Assembly: GCA_024305405.1 (NCBI GenBank)
Contig: JAKNDB010000079.1
Location: 2,718,501 to 2,782,500 of the forward strand
Length of the DNA stretch: 64,000 nt
From: Dirofilaria immitis
Taxonomy: Eukaryota > Nematoda > Chromadorea > Rhabditida > Onchocercidae
Direction: 5' to 3'
How positions within the stretch are numbered: the stretch's first letter is position 1; every line of letters starts with the position of its first letter. The position numbers and the translations under genes are program-made. Shown here piece by piece: positions 1-14,500 of the stretch. The notes below the pieces were generated by a model, which saw only the letters and a program-made list of their open reading frames with translations, had not been told where the DNA came from and ran no database searches.

Positions 1-1885
1 TTACCGTAATTGCTAGAAAGATGGATGAGATAAATTATTTGTTTTTTTTAAAGACATTTAAATTCTTCATTATCTCATCGAAATTCTAATAATTAATGAC
101 ATTGTTTTCACACATTTTCAACCGTATGTATAACTACTGGTGTTATTTTTCGGAGAGAGAGAGAGAGAGAAAAAAACAAAGATAAGATAAATAATTGGAT
201 GAATAAATGCAAGAATGAAGCAAATAAACATGCGCCAAATCATTTTAAACTTACAAGAAAAAAAAGAAAGAAAAAATTGCAATAAAAAAAAAGGTTAAAA
301 AAACAAACAACTATTGCTATTTTGCTTTTATCAATTTATCAATTTAATAATAATATCACTAAACTTATATATAAAATAAATTTAAATGATATTAAACATT
401 CTATCATATATTTATTGTTCATTTAATTAATACATAATTAATCATTTTATTTCTCTTGATTATATTTGATTTTGAATTTGAAAGAAATTTAAAACAATAG
501 CATAAATAGATAGATAGATAGATTGGAAATGATGAACAAATGAAAAATTAAATTAATATTTAAAAATACTATAAAAAGTTTTAGATTTGATATGTATATT
601 CAAATTGATATTTAGATTTTTTTCTTTTTTTTAAATTATTTGTTTATGTCTTCAATACATAACATTTTTATGTGATATATTTCAAATTTTTCCTATAATA
701 ATAATAATAAATTAGTTTAATTTTAATTTATTTTCTCTTTTATTCTAATAATTTAATAATTTCTCGAATTGTTTAAAAAATATTTTAAAAAAATGAAATT
801 ATTTCGATTCTAAAAATTTATAAACAATTTTTCTAAGTTTTATTATTAAAACTTATTTATATATTCAACTTTGCTTATTCTTTTCTTTTCTTTTCTTTTT
901 TTTTTTTATGAATTCAATCTCTTCCGTTATTTTATTTCGTTTTTTTTTCTTTTTTTTCATTTTTGTTTTTCTTTTCCTTTTAAAAGTGTTAATTGAAAAT
1001 CTAACATAGACATACTGAAGTATATAGATATATATATATATATTTATAATGGGGTTTGTGAAGGTGAATGATTTAGTCATTTTGGGATAATGATATGGTA
1101 GTATATTGGTATAATAATAATTGCTATGGAAAAGAATTGAAAATGGAAGCGATCGGCATTAATCAAAAGATAAAAGGCAAAAATATGGTATGGATAAAAA
1201 GGATATGTATATGGTTGTGATAGGATGAAAATGGATAAAACATTCATATCAACTAAATAAAATCATGCCTACTAAACAATTCATCTATTGATTAAATTTT
1301 CAACTAATATAATTATCTCATTTATTCTTTTCTTTTTTCCTAATACTATATAATATAATCATAATCATTAGTAGTAATAATAATAGTGAAGATTAATGAT
1401 ATGGATTATTTCAGTAGTAGACAAATATTTCTTGATGAATAATTTAAATAATTTTAGGAAGTAAGAAACATATTAAAAAAAAGATTCTAAAATTAAAGTT
1501 TATATAATAATATCTACGATGATAATAATCATATTTGAATAAATATCTTTTATTACAATAATCAAATTTTGGAAGAAAAGTTTGAAAATGAAGTTTGTAT
1601 ACTATTATTGTATTTTAATGGATATAATCATGGATCATCATATAAAGAATGATATATATTAATAAATATGTAAATAGGTGATGAACCAATTATGTTCATC
1701 GATAACATTGATTGAAACATCATCATCGTCATCATAATCATCATCATCACAATAATAATATAATTTTTCCATTAAATGATGAATTGGCAAATAGACATAC
1801 ATACATTTCAGATTTCTGTCATATTGTCACCTTTTATCGGCAATGAATGTGTAAATTAAGATGGATTATATTGATCGATCGATGA

Positions 1886-2000
1886 TATATATTTTGTGAT
1901 ATGATAAACGGTATAGTGTATATTTTATGATATGATAAACGGTATAGCATATATATTTTATGATATGATAACAATATAATATATATTTTATGATATAATA
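1886..2000. repeat. Degenerate tandem repeat, ~35 bp unit, about 4 copies
   Basis: Units built on TATTTTATGATATGATAAA followed by CGGTATAG recur about every 30-38 bp, with decay in the last copy. The minus-strand open frame here (a YHIIKY-like periodic peptide) is a by-product of the repeat. Confidence 0.75.
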
Positions 2001-3830
2001 TTTAAATTGAAATAATATCGAATGACTTATTATAAGTTTGATTAAATAATCGTAATTTGATAAAAAATGAAATGAAAAAGAGAAAATGAAATTGAATGAA
2101 AAAAAGAGAAAAGAAGGATAGAAGAGAGAGAAAATGAATGAAAGGAAATGAAGTTGTTGCTTCTTTTTTTTTATTTTCCTTTTCAAGAAGTAATAAATTT
2201 TTGAACACAAAGAATTTGATGATAATTTTTTTATACATTCTTAATTCTCATTTATTAGTATTGTCTCTCTCTCTCTCTCCTTTCTTTCTTTCTCTTTCTC
2301 TCTCTTCCCTTCTACTACATTCGATGGATAGGTGATGTCGAATATTTTGTAAGATTGAATTATGTATATCAAATTATAAAATAAATAAGAAATATATTTC
2401 TTCATATTTAAAATCATTTGAAATGTTTAATTTCAAAAAAGTTTTTGATGAAATATTTATTTAAATAATTCAACTAATCGTAATATTGAATGAAATGTTA
2501 TCATTATCATTATTATTATTATCATTAAATATTATTAGTAATATTAATATTAATATTACCAGTAATAGTAGTAGCAAAAAATAGCATACGATGAGAAGAG
2601 TAATTTAAATAACGATCAATTTTTAGTTCAAATATGATAGATGAATGACACTTGATGTGATTTAACTATTTATCATTCCTTTTCTCTTGTTCTTTCTTTT
2701 CGACTAACTGTCATCCTTTTTTAACCTTTATCTTTTATTTATATTTACTAACTAATTGTCAAATAATCTAATATCTGTCTATTCATTGATCTTTTATTCA
2801 AATTCCTCTAATGAAATGAGATATCTTCTTATCTATAGCATCATTGATAAGTTGAATTTTGAATGAAATTTCAAATTAATGTTAAGCAGTTCTTTAGAAA
2901 TTCATTATATCTGAACAATGTTTGACATCTTATCGATTATCGTAACTCTTATCACGTATATAGATCAATTAAATTGGACAATATTTCTTATTGTAAAATC
3001 TGATTTTGTAATTAATAACGGATTGTATGAAATGAAATGCCTTCAAGACTTTTTGGATAAAATGAGAAATAGAAGGAAAGCGAGAGAGAGGGAAAGAAAG
3101 GATGAAGAAAAGCGAATAAATCGAGGAATACAGTATGCTACCTATTTGTAATGTTGATTTCATCCTTTTAATTCGTTCATACGGTAATTTGTCCCACGAA
3201 AAATTATCCTCATTCGACAATAAAAGATCTCAATTTCAAACATATTTAATTGTTCAACGAATAAACTATTTTGTGATTTCCACTAACCTAAATTACTATC
3301 CTTTTTTTCTCTTTTTTTAGCAAAGAAATTTAAACATATGAAATTAATAATTCTAACTTAATACATACAATCAATTTTATCAATTTCATTAATTAATTAA
3401 TTAAGTATTTTTATTTTTTAAATTTTATTTACCATATGCTAGTAAAAGTAATAGCAAAATAAAACGAAATATTCAACAAAAAAAAAACAAAAATCATTTA
3501 AAAATTTTTCCTATACATAAAAAATAAAGAATAATAAATTTATTTATTGATCAAAAATAAATAATGGACAAAAATCAAAATAAACAAATAATTTGGCAAA
3601 TTAAAAAAAAAAAAAGAATATTAGTATTAGCCAATACATTGATATAAATAATATATTTTCAGTGTTTAAAATGATAGTGGATAGAGGAAAAAAAACAAAA
3701 TAAAAAAGACGAGAAGAAGAATTTTTCTTCTTTGGAGGTCTAAAATATTCCTCTTCATTTTTTTTCTCCATTTTTCATTTTTCATTTTTCCAAATTGCAT
3801 TTCATTTTCCACTGATTATATCACATTAGT

Positions 3831-3890
3831 TGACGATGATGATGATGATAATGACAATGATGATGATGATGATGATGATGATATAAATCA
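3831..3890. repeat. (GAT)n microsatellite
   Basis: Two runs of GAT triplets separated by AATGACAAT. It is one of several GAT/CAT triplet arrays in the window. Confidence 0.9.
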
Positions 3891-4926
3891 ACAGAAGTAG
3901 TAAGTAGTAATAATCTATTGAAAAATTGAACCGATTTATGCCATTCTTAACCATATGTTTGTTTTTCGTTAACGGTCGTAGTAGTACTAGTAGTAGCAGT
4001 AGTAGTAAATTTCATCAGATTGACAGTTTAATTTGATTAAAATGAAAGTCAAATAATTTGAATAATTTATCACAATCATCCATAGATACTTGTTATACAA
4101 AAAAAAAAAATTTATTACTTTTTGAAATGAAATTTGTTGAAATAGTGATGAGGATTGATTGAAATAAATAACAAAACTTATCAGAATAATCATACAAAAA
4201 AAAAACGATATAAAATTGAAATCTGAAAATGAAAATATTCATGGTAGATAATGATAAAATTTAAAATTGTATGTAAAAAATATTCGTATTAAAAATTTCT
4301 TTAAATTGTCAAAAAAAAAGCAAAAAGAAGCGATTAAATAATTAATCAATCATTGAAAGTTAATTATTGGAAAGATTTAGAAAAAATCAAAATCATTTAG
4401 AGCTACAAAAATCTTTTAAATTTAAATTGAAATTAGAAATTAAGATTAAAATTGGAAATTAAAATTGAAATTGAAAATTTTAGAGAATAGAATTTATTAC
4501 TTAAATGATGAATAAATTTATTATATAATTAAGAAATCGAAAGAATCGAAAATTTTCCCAACATTTTCGATTATAAAATATTATTGTATAATTTGAGTCC
4601 TTGATATATATCATTTTTATCTTCAATTAGCCATTTTTTTTTTTATTTCCAATTATCTTCTCTTTTCTCATACTTTTTTTCTCTTTCTTTCTTTTCTTAT
4701 AGGAAATGAAATAATGAAAATATTTAATATTAAGTTATTAATTTTATTATCGATAAAAATATTATAATATATAGTTGAGAAAATGAGAAATTATGGGATA
4801 ATTTTATAGCGTCGTTGTATTTATAATGTAAACAAGATGAAATGGGAATAGTTACCATATGGTCAATAGTTAGTTTGATATTATATATATATATATATAA
4901 ATGTATGTGACATTGGACATCTTGAA

Positions 4927-5022
4927 GTCATCATCATCATCATCATCATCACCATTATCAACATCATCATCGTCTTCATCATCAGCATCATCATCATCAT
5001 TATTATTATCATCAACATTTGA
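4927..5022. repeat. (CAT/ATC)n microsatellite
   Basis: Interrupted CAT triplets over about 95 bp, with ACC, GTC and ATT variants. Confidence 0.9.
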
Positions 5023-6404
5023 AAACATGTAAAAATATAATACAATGATAGAGAAAATGTATTAAATAGGAAATACTGTCAACACTTATTCCTGGGAAAA
5101 TCTTAGCCAAATCATATTTGTTGTTCTTATTTATTGACAATTTTGGGGACAATAATCATTGGATAATATTTATGAATGGGATAATTTCGAAGGATACAAA
5201 ATTATAGTTATTGATTGATCGTGATTCAGTTTACTTGAAATAACAAAAATATTTAAAAAAAAAAAAGACTGTATAATCTTGTCTAATATTTCTGTTTTGA
5301 TAATTTTAGACTTATCACACCTATTCTAATTAAGCTTTCCTGGAATGGATGTAGATTATCATCATTACTTATGCAATTCTGACTTTCCGGGAATTATCAG
5401 AAATTGTAGTTGAATTTGAATTACTTCTGTTCAAATTTATTAACATACCAATGATATTATGACGATATTTTTAAGAGAAAAGATTTTCATAGTAATTTTT
5501 GCTATTTCATAGTTATAGTAATTTTTGCTACATCCATGATATATTAGTCGGTAAAAATTTCAAACTTAAATTGATTAATTTTTAAATTCGAAAATTTAAA
5601 TTGAATATTTCAAACTGATTATTACAATTGCTAAGTAATGTTAAATATTTCTGATAAAAAAAAAACAAAAAGAGAAAACGACCCGTAATTAACTGAAATG
5701 GATGGTATAAAATTCATATCCTTTGATCGTTCAAATTTTCCGATATTTGTTCATGATCATATATCGGATACGATAAAATATTTCGTCTTTCTTGGCGGAA
5801 AAATCTGCTATTATGTCATTTTCCTCAAATATCAATTGGCAATATCGAATGAATATTGTTATGCAATTGATGATTACAGTTCTTTAGTGATAAATTTTTA
5901 AAATGATTTTTTTTACTGAAAATTAAAAATCATAGAATCGAAAAAAGGAATTTGCCAAAGGAAAAAAAGATTTAAAAAAAATTTTTTTCCTTTACCCTTT
6001 ATTGCTTCGTTATTTTCATACGATTTATTGTGAATTTTAATTTGAATACTAAATTATTTCTTGTCGTCAATTTTTAATTTGATTTTTCGTTTGTTATTTA
6101 TTTTTATCGTAAAAATTTATACTATCAATTTGATGGAAGAAAAAGTTCAAATGTTTAACATATCAACCTGTCGCATGTAATTTTATCAAGCATAAATTTA
6201 ATTATCATTAAATGAAGAGAGTACTAAAATTACGAAGTCAATTTAATTTTTGCCTATCGTTTTCTTTCGAAATATCATCGTTCATTTCAATCACCTTTTC
6301 AATCTTGTCAGTAACAAAATTTACCTGTGAAACTGATTAAATAATGATAGTGGTAATTTTACTAATTGATTCGGATCAATTATCTTATAAAATAATTAAT
6401 CAGT

Positions 6405-6433
6405 GTCACAATTAATGACACATTAATTGTGAC
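6405..6433. repeat. 13-bp inverted repeat with 3-nt loop
   Basis: GTCACAATTAATG at 6405-6417 is followed by ACA and its exact reverse complement at 6421-6433. It could form a small hairpin. It sits in gene-poor DNA with no nearby exon. Confidence 0.85.
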
Positions 6434-7349
6434 TGTTGAATTTAGTTGAAATCAATTTTTGATAGACAATATCTGTATGCAATGATAATCATTCTTCGTC
6501 GTTTTTTTTCTCCCTTTTCCCTCTCTCTCTCTCGATAATTTTTGTCACCACAGTATGATAAAAAAAAAAAAGAAGATTTTTAAATTGATAAAAATTTGTT
6601 TGTCACCATATTTGATGCTTATATGTATATAAGATCAAGTTTTCGTGTTATAATCATGCGTATTAATTGCGTTAATGATCAAGATAAGGTATAGCAATTA
6701 GTAACTTTTTTTTTTTTCCTTCTAAAATTATAGAAAGGTTGTGATTATTATGCGCGCGAACTAATATTTCAATTTAAACTCGTTTTTCTTCAACAACAAT
6801 AATTTATTTCATTTTATATTGAAAATAAAAAATGGGGGAAAATGAAAAATTATGCGAAAATTTTTATAAGTTATGTTTAAAATGATAAGAAAAAAATGGT
6901 AATTTATTATTTAAAATAATAAATTTATAGAATTATTACTGATATTATGATAAGATAAAAATATGAAATGAATTGATTATTTGATTAAGCATTTGATACA
7001 AAAAAAATATAAGCACACAATAAAAAGCATTTAACAGGAAAAGATAGTTGGATAAAACGATAAAAAGTGATAAGATCTATTTTGATTATATCAAAGTAAA
7101 TATTATTTGTAATAAAATTGCAAAAATTATAACAATTTCTGATGATATGTATTAAATGAAAGATGATATATGATATGATATGATCGAATAAATCGCATAT
7201 GTTCCACATATCAATCATATTCACAACTTAGTGGCTTCCGTAGACGGCAAACTTCATCCACTCAACTGTTACAACAATATTTTAACAAAGGCTAAAATTC
7301 TGTCATCGTTTGTCACCATCAATAGAATAATTATTACTATCTGTAACAT

Positions 7350-7425
7350 AAGAATCATCATCATCATCATCATTATTACCATCATCAATATTATCATTAT
7401 CATCATCATCATCATCATCATTGTC
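7350..7425. repeat. (CAT/ATC)n microsatellite
   Basis: Interrupted ATC triplets. They generate an Ile-rich frame on plus and an Asp-rich frame on minus, neither of which I take as a gene. Confidence 0.85.
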
Positions 7426-9270
7426 ATAAATCTGTCGATTAATATAATAAATATATATTTTAAAAATTGATGATAATATTGATGATAAAGATAATTTATG
7501 CTCGAGCAGTTGTTGGTATATAATAAATTGATCGATTCTTGACTGAAACAATTGTAGTTGATGAGATAAATTAGGGATTGATACTACTATTAATATACAG
7601 TTTTAAGTAATTAATTATAAAAATTATTTATGCTAAATTTATTATATTTAAATTTTTATAATAATTTTTTAAAATTTCAAAATAAACCAAATTTGTCTTT
7701 TATTTAATATTTTGTTATTTTTGAAATTTAAAAAACTTTGCAATAATTTTTCGCTTTTTCCTTTTTTAAAATTATTTTGAAATTTGGTTTATTTATATGC
7801 TAATTTTTCAATATGAATTTAATCAAAAATTTGCCAAGAATATTTTGATAAAATCAATATTGCAAATTATATAAGAGATAATGATTATATCAGATAATTT
7901 ATCATTTCAATAAAATGCTATTAAAAAAAAATCAAACAACATTCAAATCATTCATTCAGATTAGATGATAATTTTTTTTTGCTTATTTTTGCATTTGATT
8001 AGCTGCTGATCAAAAAGGCGATTATCATTTCGCTTGTCGCTTTTAATGCGACCATTCTAATCAAATCGGGACAAACGAATGATAATGATAGGATTGATTC
8101 GTTTTGATGTTGTTACTGGCAATGAGAACATCAAATTTGCATATAAATTACATTGTCTTTTAAAACCAATATATAGCTGAGATTTTTAAGGACATTAAAA
8201 ATTGGATGAATTTTAGATGAGAAGCTTTTAATCTCATCTAATGTGACATCTTATCATCAAAGATTAACGATTAAATTTGCATATTTAAATCTTAACAAAT
8301 TCACAAAAATATAATTTAAAAATATTTTGTTAAAATTGAAAATTATTTATTTATTTTTTAGCAACGTGCAATATACTATGATAATATTGATTGTTATGAT
8401 ATTTATTGAAGGCTTTTTCTTTTGAATAAATATTTCATCAAATTAAAAATAATTAATTTTAATTAAATTTTTATTAATTAAATTTTAATTAATTTAATAA
8501 TAATTTACGAAAATATTTAATTTGTCGTTTATTTTCTGCTAACTAATATAGTAATTTTTTAACTCTTTTTTTTCCTTTGGTTTTTATATTAAATATTTTC
8601 ATTTTCGGTATTTATATTATCGATTTTTATTATTCAATTTTTTCGAATAAAAATTAAATTTAGAAATAATTTTAATAAATTGCTACTAAAAAGGTGTGCC
8701 GTTGTATTTCGGTTAATTTATCTTTTGTTGATTAAATATATGATTATTTGATAAGTTTGAAAAATACTTTATTAGCATTAACAATATGTAGACTTATCAT
8801 CGAACAACTTATCAATTGTTATTGCATTATGAACATTAATTATAATTTAAATTTTAAATTTAAACTTATATGACATATGCTATGAACCGCAATAAACATA
8901 TATATATATTCATCGAACCTGTTTTCTTCTCTCTTTTTTTTTACCTTTTTTTTCCACTAGTAAGTCTTCAATGATCATTTTAAATTTTTTGGATGTCATC
9001 AATTCGTTTTACCAATATTAATGATTCAAGGACATATTTATTTATCAGTCATTTCAATTTGATATCATTCAGCCAAGTCAAACATTAATAGCCTTGGAAA
9101 TAGCGTATCAAAAAAAAAAAAATTTTTAAACAAATCAAAAAAAAAGAAAAGGAAAAAATGGATGAAATTTTTAGACTTAAAATAACGCAGCAAACGAGAA
9201 AGTTGACGGTAAAAAAACAATGAAAAAAGAAGAGATTTTTTTCCCTCTCATTTTACTAATTTATGCATAT

Positions 9271-9320
9271 CTTTCTCTCTCTCTCTCTCTCTCTCCCTCT
9301 CTCCCTCTCTCCCTTCTTTC
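9271..9320. repeat. (TC)n tract
   Basis: Polypyrimidine TCTCTC/CCCTCT run. Similar tracts occur at 2263-2310 and 9602-9626, always pyrimidine on the plus strand within this part of the window. Confidence 0.9.
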
Positions 9321-9953
9321 TGTCCATTTTTCTTTTTTTTTTAAACTTTTTTCAGATAACTTTTTCATGATGAATAATTGTTTCAGAATTAATTTAATTA
9401 AATGACAGCTACTTACTGATAACAATTGTCTGATAAATCAACAAATAAATTATCACTCTTGCAAGTATAGTTTCGTTACATTTTAGTTTTTTTTTTTTTT
9501 TTCCAGTAATCTATTAATCAAATAAAATGGTAAATTTAAAAAATAGACAACAAACGGTAATCGAACAGAAAAAATCTTTATTAAGTTTTCTCTTCCCTCT
9601 ATCTTTTCTCTCTCTCTCTCTCTCCCTTTTATCCTTAGTCATTTATCATCATGGATTGATGATAATGATAGCAGAAGATTTAAATTTCAAGCATTATGAA
9701 ATATATCAGAGGATTTAAGTACTAGAATACTGGATGATTCAGCAAATCAATTAAAGAATAGTTTATCAATATGATATTAAATAATTTGATTGATGACGAT
9801 CGAAATATGATAAATTATTGGAAGAAGTATTATACAGTTTAAATAACTAATAATCATTTAAAATAAAATTTTAATTTCAAATGTATGCCGAAAAATTTTA
9901 TCAGTTTCAAAAGATTAAAAAGTTTATTTTTAATTTGTTTGAAGTTTCAAATT

Positions 9954-10020
9954 ATTTGTTTCCTTCTTATCAAAGTTTTATCATTTCAAAGTATGAGTCA
10001 TATGATCGAAGGAAACAAAT
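9954..10020. repeat. 13-bp inverted repeat, 41-nt spacer
   Basis: ATTTGTTTCCTTC at 9954-9966 is matched by its exact reverse complement at 10008-10020. No gene context. Confidence 0.75.
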
Positions 10021-11358
10021 GAGATTAGACAAATCTATTGAAATTCAAATATGCAAATAAGAAATGAATATTAGAAACTCTTTTCTTTCATATAATTAAA
10101 GGAAATTAAATTTTGTCTAAAAGCTATGTCGATCAGAAAATGAATACGATGAAAAGTGCTGATAAGATTTGTTGTTCTACGATATGTTGATTGACTATGA
10201 AACGAGACTAAGTTGCAGGAAAAGTTGGAATGAATTTGAACGAATTATATAATCCTCTAAATCATTTACTATTGATTGTTAATCGAAGCATAGAAAAAAA
10301 AAGTGTAGGGAAAAATTTGATAAAACAAAAAAATATTCCAAACAAATCTATCAAATAGATAATTATAACGAAAAAAAAAAAATTGAGTAAAAAAATTTGC
10401 TGATACTTTATCAGTGAAGCGATGAAAATTTGTTAAAATTTCTAATACAACAAAAAATTGACAGAAATAATTTTAATATTATTTGAATAATTTAAAACTG
10501 TGCTTTATTTGTACGCTCTGTTTTTAATTCGATCAATTATCAGTTATGCTATCAATGATTTTTATCAATACTGTTATGAATCATTGATAAATTTAATAAT
10601 TTGATAATATTTTATTGAGAAATTAAATTTTTACTTTTTTGAACGATCATTTGACAAATATTTATTAAAAATTGTTTACTTTTATTTCTTCTAAAATAAT
10701 TAAATTCTGCAAATTCTCGAATAGCAACAATATGTTTATTATTTTTTGTTCTTTTTAATTAAATTTAATTTTATTTTTTAATCGATAATTCTTCTGCTTT
10801 GATCATTTTATTAGTCATACGATAAATATGCAAATGAATACATATATATCATATATATGTAGATAATGTTATTGTATATTTAATGAAACTAGAAACCTGT
10901 AAATGAAGTTTTCCGGAAGATTATCCGATGAATTCCATCTTCAATGGTGTAATATTAGAAGGTGTGAAAAAGAAGTGCAGTTTTTTTTTTTTTTGGAACG
11001 GTCAGCTGTTTGCCGATGATGAACTGTTGACCTTTGACATTGCTACTCAGATGATATGATGAATATAATAATGATAAACCATTATGGGTTAAAAATTAAT
11101 GATTTATAAATTGACAGAAACTACAACTACCAGAATGGAAGAAGAAGCCTGTTGCTAACATATCAGTTGCATCATTATCAATTGACATGAGGAATACGGT
11201 ATTGAGAAGGTAACAGGAGGTACCAGAAGTTTATCCATCTATACAAGTGTCAATTATAAAAGGAATAAAACAGGCTCTAGCATTGTAAATTATAGGAAAG
11301 GATTAAAATGTTTGAACAAAACTTTGGAAGCAATTTTACGGTAGGGACTAGTTAAAAG

Positions 11359-11515
11359 TTGAGAATTAAATTGAATTAAAATTGGATTAAATACAAAATT
11401 ACGTTGAATTAAAATTTAATTGAATTAGAATCAAATTGAATTAGAGTTAAATTGAATATAAAATAAAATTAAATCATAAAATTAATTGAATTGAAATTAA
11501 ATTAAATTAAAACTT
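11359..11515. repeat. Degenerate ATTGAATTAAA repeat
   Basis: Short AT units of the form GAATTAAAATT/GAATTAGAATC recur over about 150 bp with many substitutions. Confidence 0.65.
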
Positions 11516-14500
11516 TCCATTACATTTATTTTTTTGCAAATATGCAAAATTTATTTCAATTTGCTTCAGTTTTAAATTTTTTTAAACACTATAATAAAAG
11601 TATTTCCGGTAATTAATCTTATTGTCTTTTATAAGCAGCAAATTATCAATGATAAGCCAATGTTTAACAAATTAGTTATTTTATTGATTTAAAAATTTTG
11701 CAGGAATCAGTTTAACTATTCATAAATATATATTTTCGATTATCAATTAATTTATGAATTTTAATTTTTTTTTTTTTTTACAAAACTTTGCAGAATTTAC
11801 AAAATTTGAAATAAAGCTGATGATAAAAATTCAAAATCACTAACAATCTATCAATCAGTACAATATATTTATCTAATTGATGATTTGATAATTTTAATCA
11901 GTAAAATTTTTTTCACTGATAATTGCAAAAAAAAAAAAAAACGCAATTGATTATCGGATCATTCTCTAAATCATTAATAAATCAATGAATTAAAGCATAC
12001 GTATAAATTAATTTAAATTTTTAATCGATTTTAAATTTTAATTTTATCAATTATTTAAATTCATTTTAAATTTAAAAGTTCATTTTCTCACATTTTCAAT
12101 CAATAATTCTTTTTTTTTTTTTTTTAAAATCAAAAGTTATATAATACATATACATATATATATATATATAAATATTTGTTGATTCGGTAGCAATCATATT
12201 GAATATTATCATTTATTCAATTATATTTTCTCACTCATTCATATTCATCAAATAAATAGCAAAAAAAAAAAAGGAAAAAAAAAAAAGGTTGAAGAAAAAG
12301 TTTGTTGTTGATGTTCGAATGAAAAGGCGTTTTATTAACAATGTTGACGAGAAATGTTGAGTGCTTTTGCTATTGCAAAATAAATTGAATGGAAATAGAA
12401 AATAATGATGGAATGGAAATGGAATGAATTGAATGGAATATGATAAAAGCCAATTATCATTTGATAAAAAAAAAAAAAGCCAAAAACTTATGTTGTTAAG
12501 CTATGTATTTTGCATTCGAGTATATATACATATGTATAAATATTTAAGTATATGTATATTTTTACGTTTTGATTGATTGCTCTTTTGTAATGCTAATTTT
12601 CCGACCAGTGGATATTGATAATGATAATGATGAACGGTTGATGGGAACGATAAAAAAAAAACATTGATATCAATATTTGTATATGAATGAGAACATTTCC
12701 TCATTATGAAATTTTTTGCTTATTTTTTTGAAAAAGTGGAAAAGATTTTAAAATGAATTTTAAATTTATATTTCAAAAAATTACTCAAATTTATCAGATA
12801 AACAGGATAATTTTGATTAAATTTATCAGTATGATTTGATTAAATTAATCAGTATGATTTTGATTAGATTAATCGAATTGCTTCACTGTTTAATTATTTC
12901 TAGTCATATTAAAGAAATTAATTTTATAAAATTATTTCTTAAATTGAATTATAATACACCTTAGTTCATCTTTAGTAGAAATAAAAATTTTTTCGAATTT
13001 TATTTCAGAATTTCACTGATAATTATTTAATACTTTCATTGAGTTCTTCCTATCAGATGAAATTTATAAATGAGCAAAAAATTCAAAAAATGATAAGCAA
13101 CTTTTGCTGCCTCATAAAATAGTCGTAGTGATAGCAGTGATAAGAAAAAAATTTTACAAAAAATGTATTTAAAAATTTAATTGCTTTAAATTAACGATAA
13201 AAATTTCAATAGTAGTGAAGAAAAAAATGATGAAATTTTTTTCAAAGATTTTAAAAGAAATGATAATCTTGCGATCAGATGCGGCAATCTTTGATGTTCA
13301 ACTGATTGGGCCATGATAACTTCATTTTCCGTTCGAAATTTGAAATTTGAAATATTTAAATTTCCACAAATAACATTATGATAATGGAAACCTACTAAAT
13401 GACGTGCGATAGATTTCATCATTACTTTGATCTGAATTATGTTAATAGTAACAAATTAACGTCTACTTATATCATATTGTAAAAAGTATATGAAAAAATT
13501 AATGTCTCATTTCTAAGTTAGTAATTTAAATTTTAGCCGCATTTTAAAAAAAAATCATATTTATTTCCAAAAATTAATTTTTAAACTATAAATATTATAC
13601 GAATTTTTTGTTTGTTAAAATTAAACATATATTTGTATCAAGTTAGTTAAAATATCATAAAATATTCGAAATTATCAATTATCAGTTATCACTATTAATA
13701 TTAAATATTATTGCCAAAACAAAAGAATATTATTATTCATTCGTCATTTATTTATTTACTTTTTTTTTTGTTTAAATGATACCGAAAAGAGTAAAGAAAA
13801 AAATTATGGAACAATTCTAAAATTCTTCAAATAAATGGGCCACATTTTTCTCTCTCCTCAAACCAAAAAAACAATGCGAAACAACAATACTATAAAAATA
13901 ATTATACTAAAAAAATAAATTATTAATCTGATATTTTATTGCTTATTAACCTGATATTTTATTACAGTAGCAATAATGATAGCAACAATAGCTGAATCAT
14001 TATCATTTATCAGTGATCGTTGAACATTTTCAACACCCTATTGTTACCGACAAAAAATAACGACCAATATGGACATATGTTTCGGTAAAAAAAAAAAAAT
14101 GACAAGAAAAAATTACTTTCTTTGATAATTACCGACCACATGTTTCATGAAATTTTTATTAGAACATTATCATCAATATTCAAAGAAAGGATAATAAATT
14201 AATTTGAAGAAATATTCGTACGAAAAATTCAAAATAATTCTATAAAAATTTTATCTGATGATTGTAAAAACGACAACAGGTGGATTTTTTTTTAAGAAAA
14301 AATATTGATATTATTATGAGATATCTCAGGTTGATTTTAATTAGACAAATACTAGAATTTGAATGTCTATACAAGGTTATCACGATTTATCGGAATAATT
14401 ATAATTAAACAAAATCTTGACAATTGAATGGTTATATTCGTATATGCTTCGAACGATCAGATTATTTGAAATATTCAGATCGATATCATTGGAACGGATA

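Larger units (their letters stand above)
1..10000. other. Gene-poor AT-rich region, no supported gene
   Basis: I find no exon-like reading frame that I can support here. The sequence is AT-rich with many A and T homopolymers and short microsatellites: (GA)n near 152-170, (GATA)n near 509-523, CAT/ATC runs near 1720-1760, 3831-3890, 4929-5020 and 7350-7425, and (TC)n at 2263-2310, 9271-9320 and 9602-9626. The open frames of 60-115 codons are low-complexity (Lys, Phe, Ile, Asp or Ser/Leu runs) or lie on repeats. Unit-like repeats at about 1886-2000 and an inverted repeat at 6405-6433 are listed separately. Confidence 0.6.

Noticed and set aside
7303..7551. Asp-rich minus-strand frame
   Set aside because: Produced by the ATC triplet run at 7350-7425.
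9220..9405. Ser/Leu-rich plus-strand frame (also 9527-9718, 2138-2335)
   Set aside because: Translations of TC tracts; no splice or homology support.
13186..13422. Minus-strand frame with HLVGFHYHNVICGNLN
   Set aside because: Composition is protein-like, but I recognise no family, and there is no splice structure or neighbouring exon.
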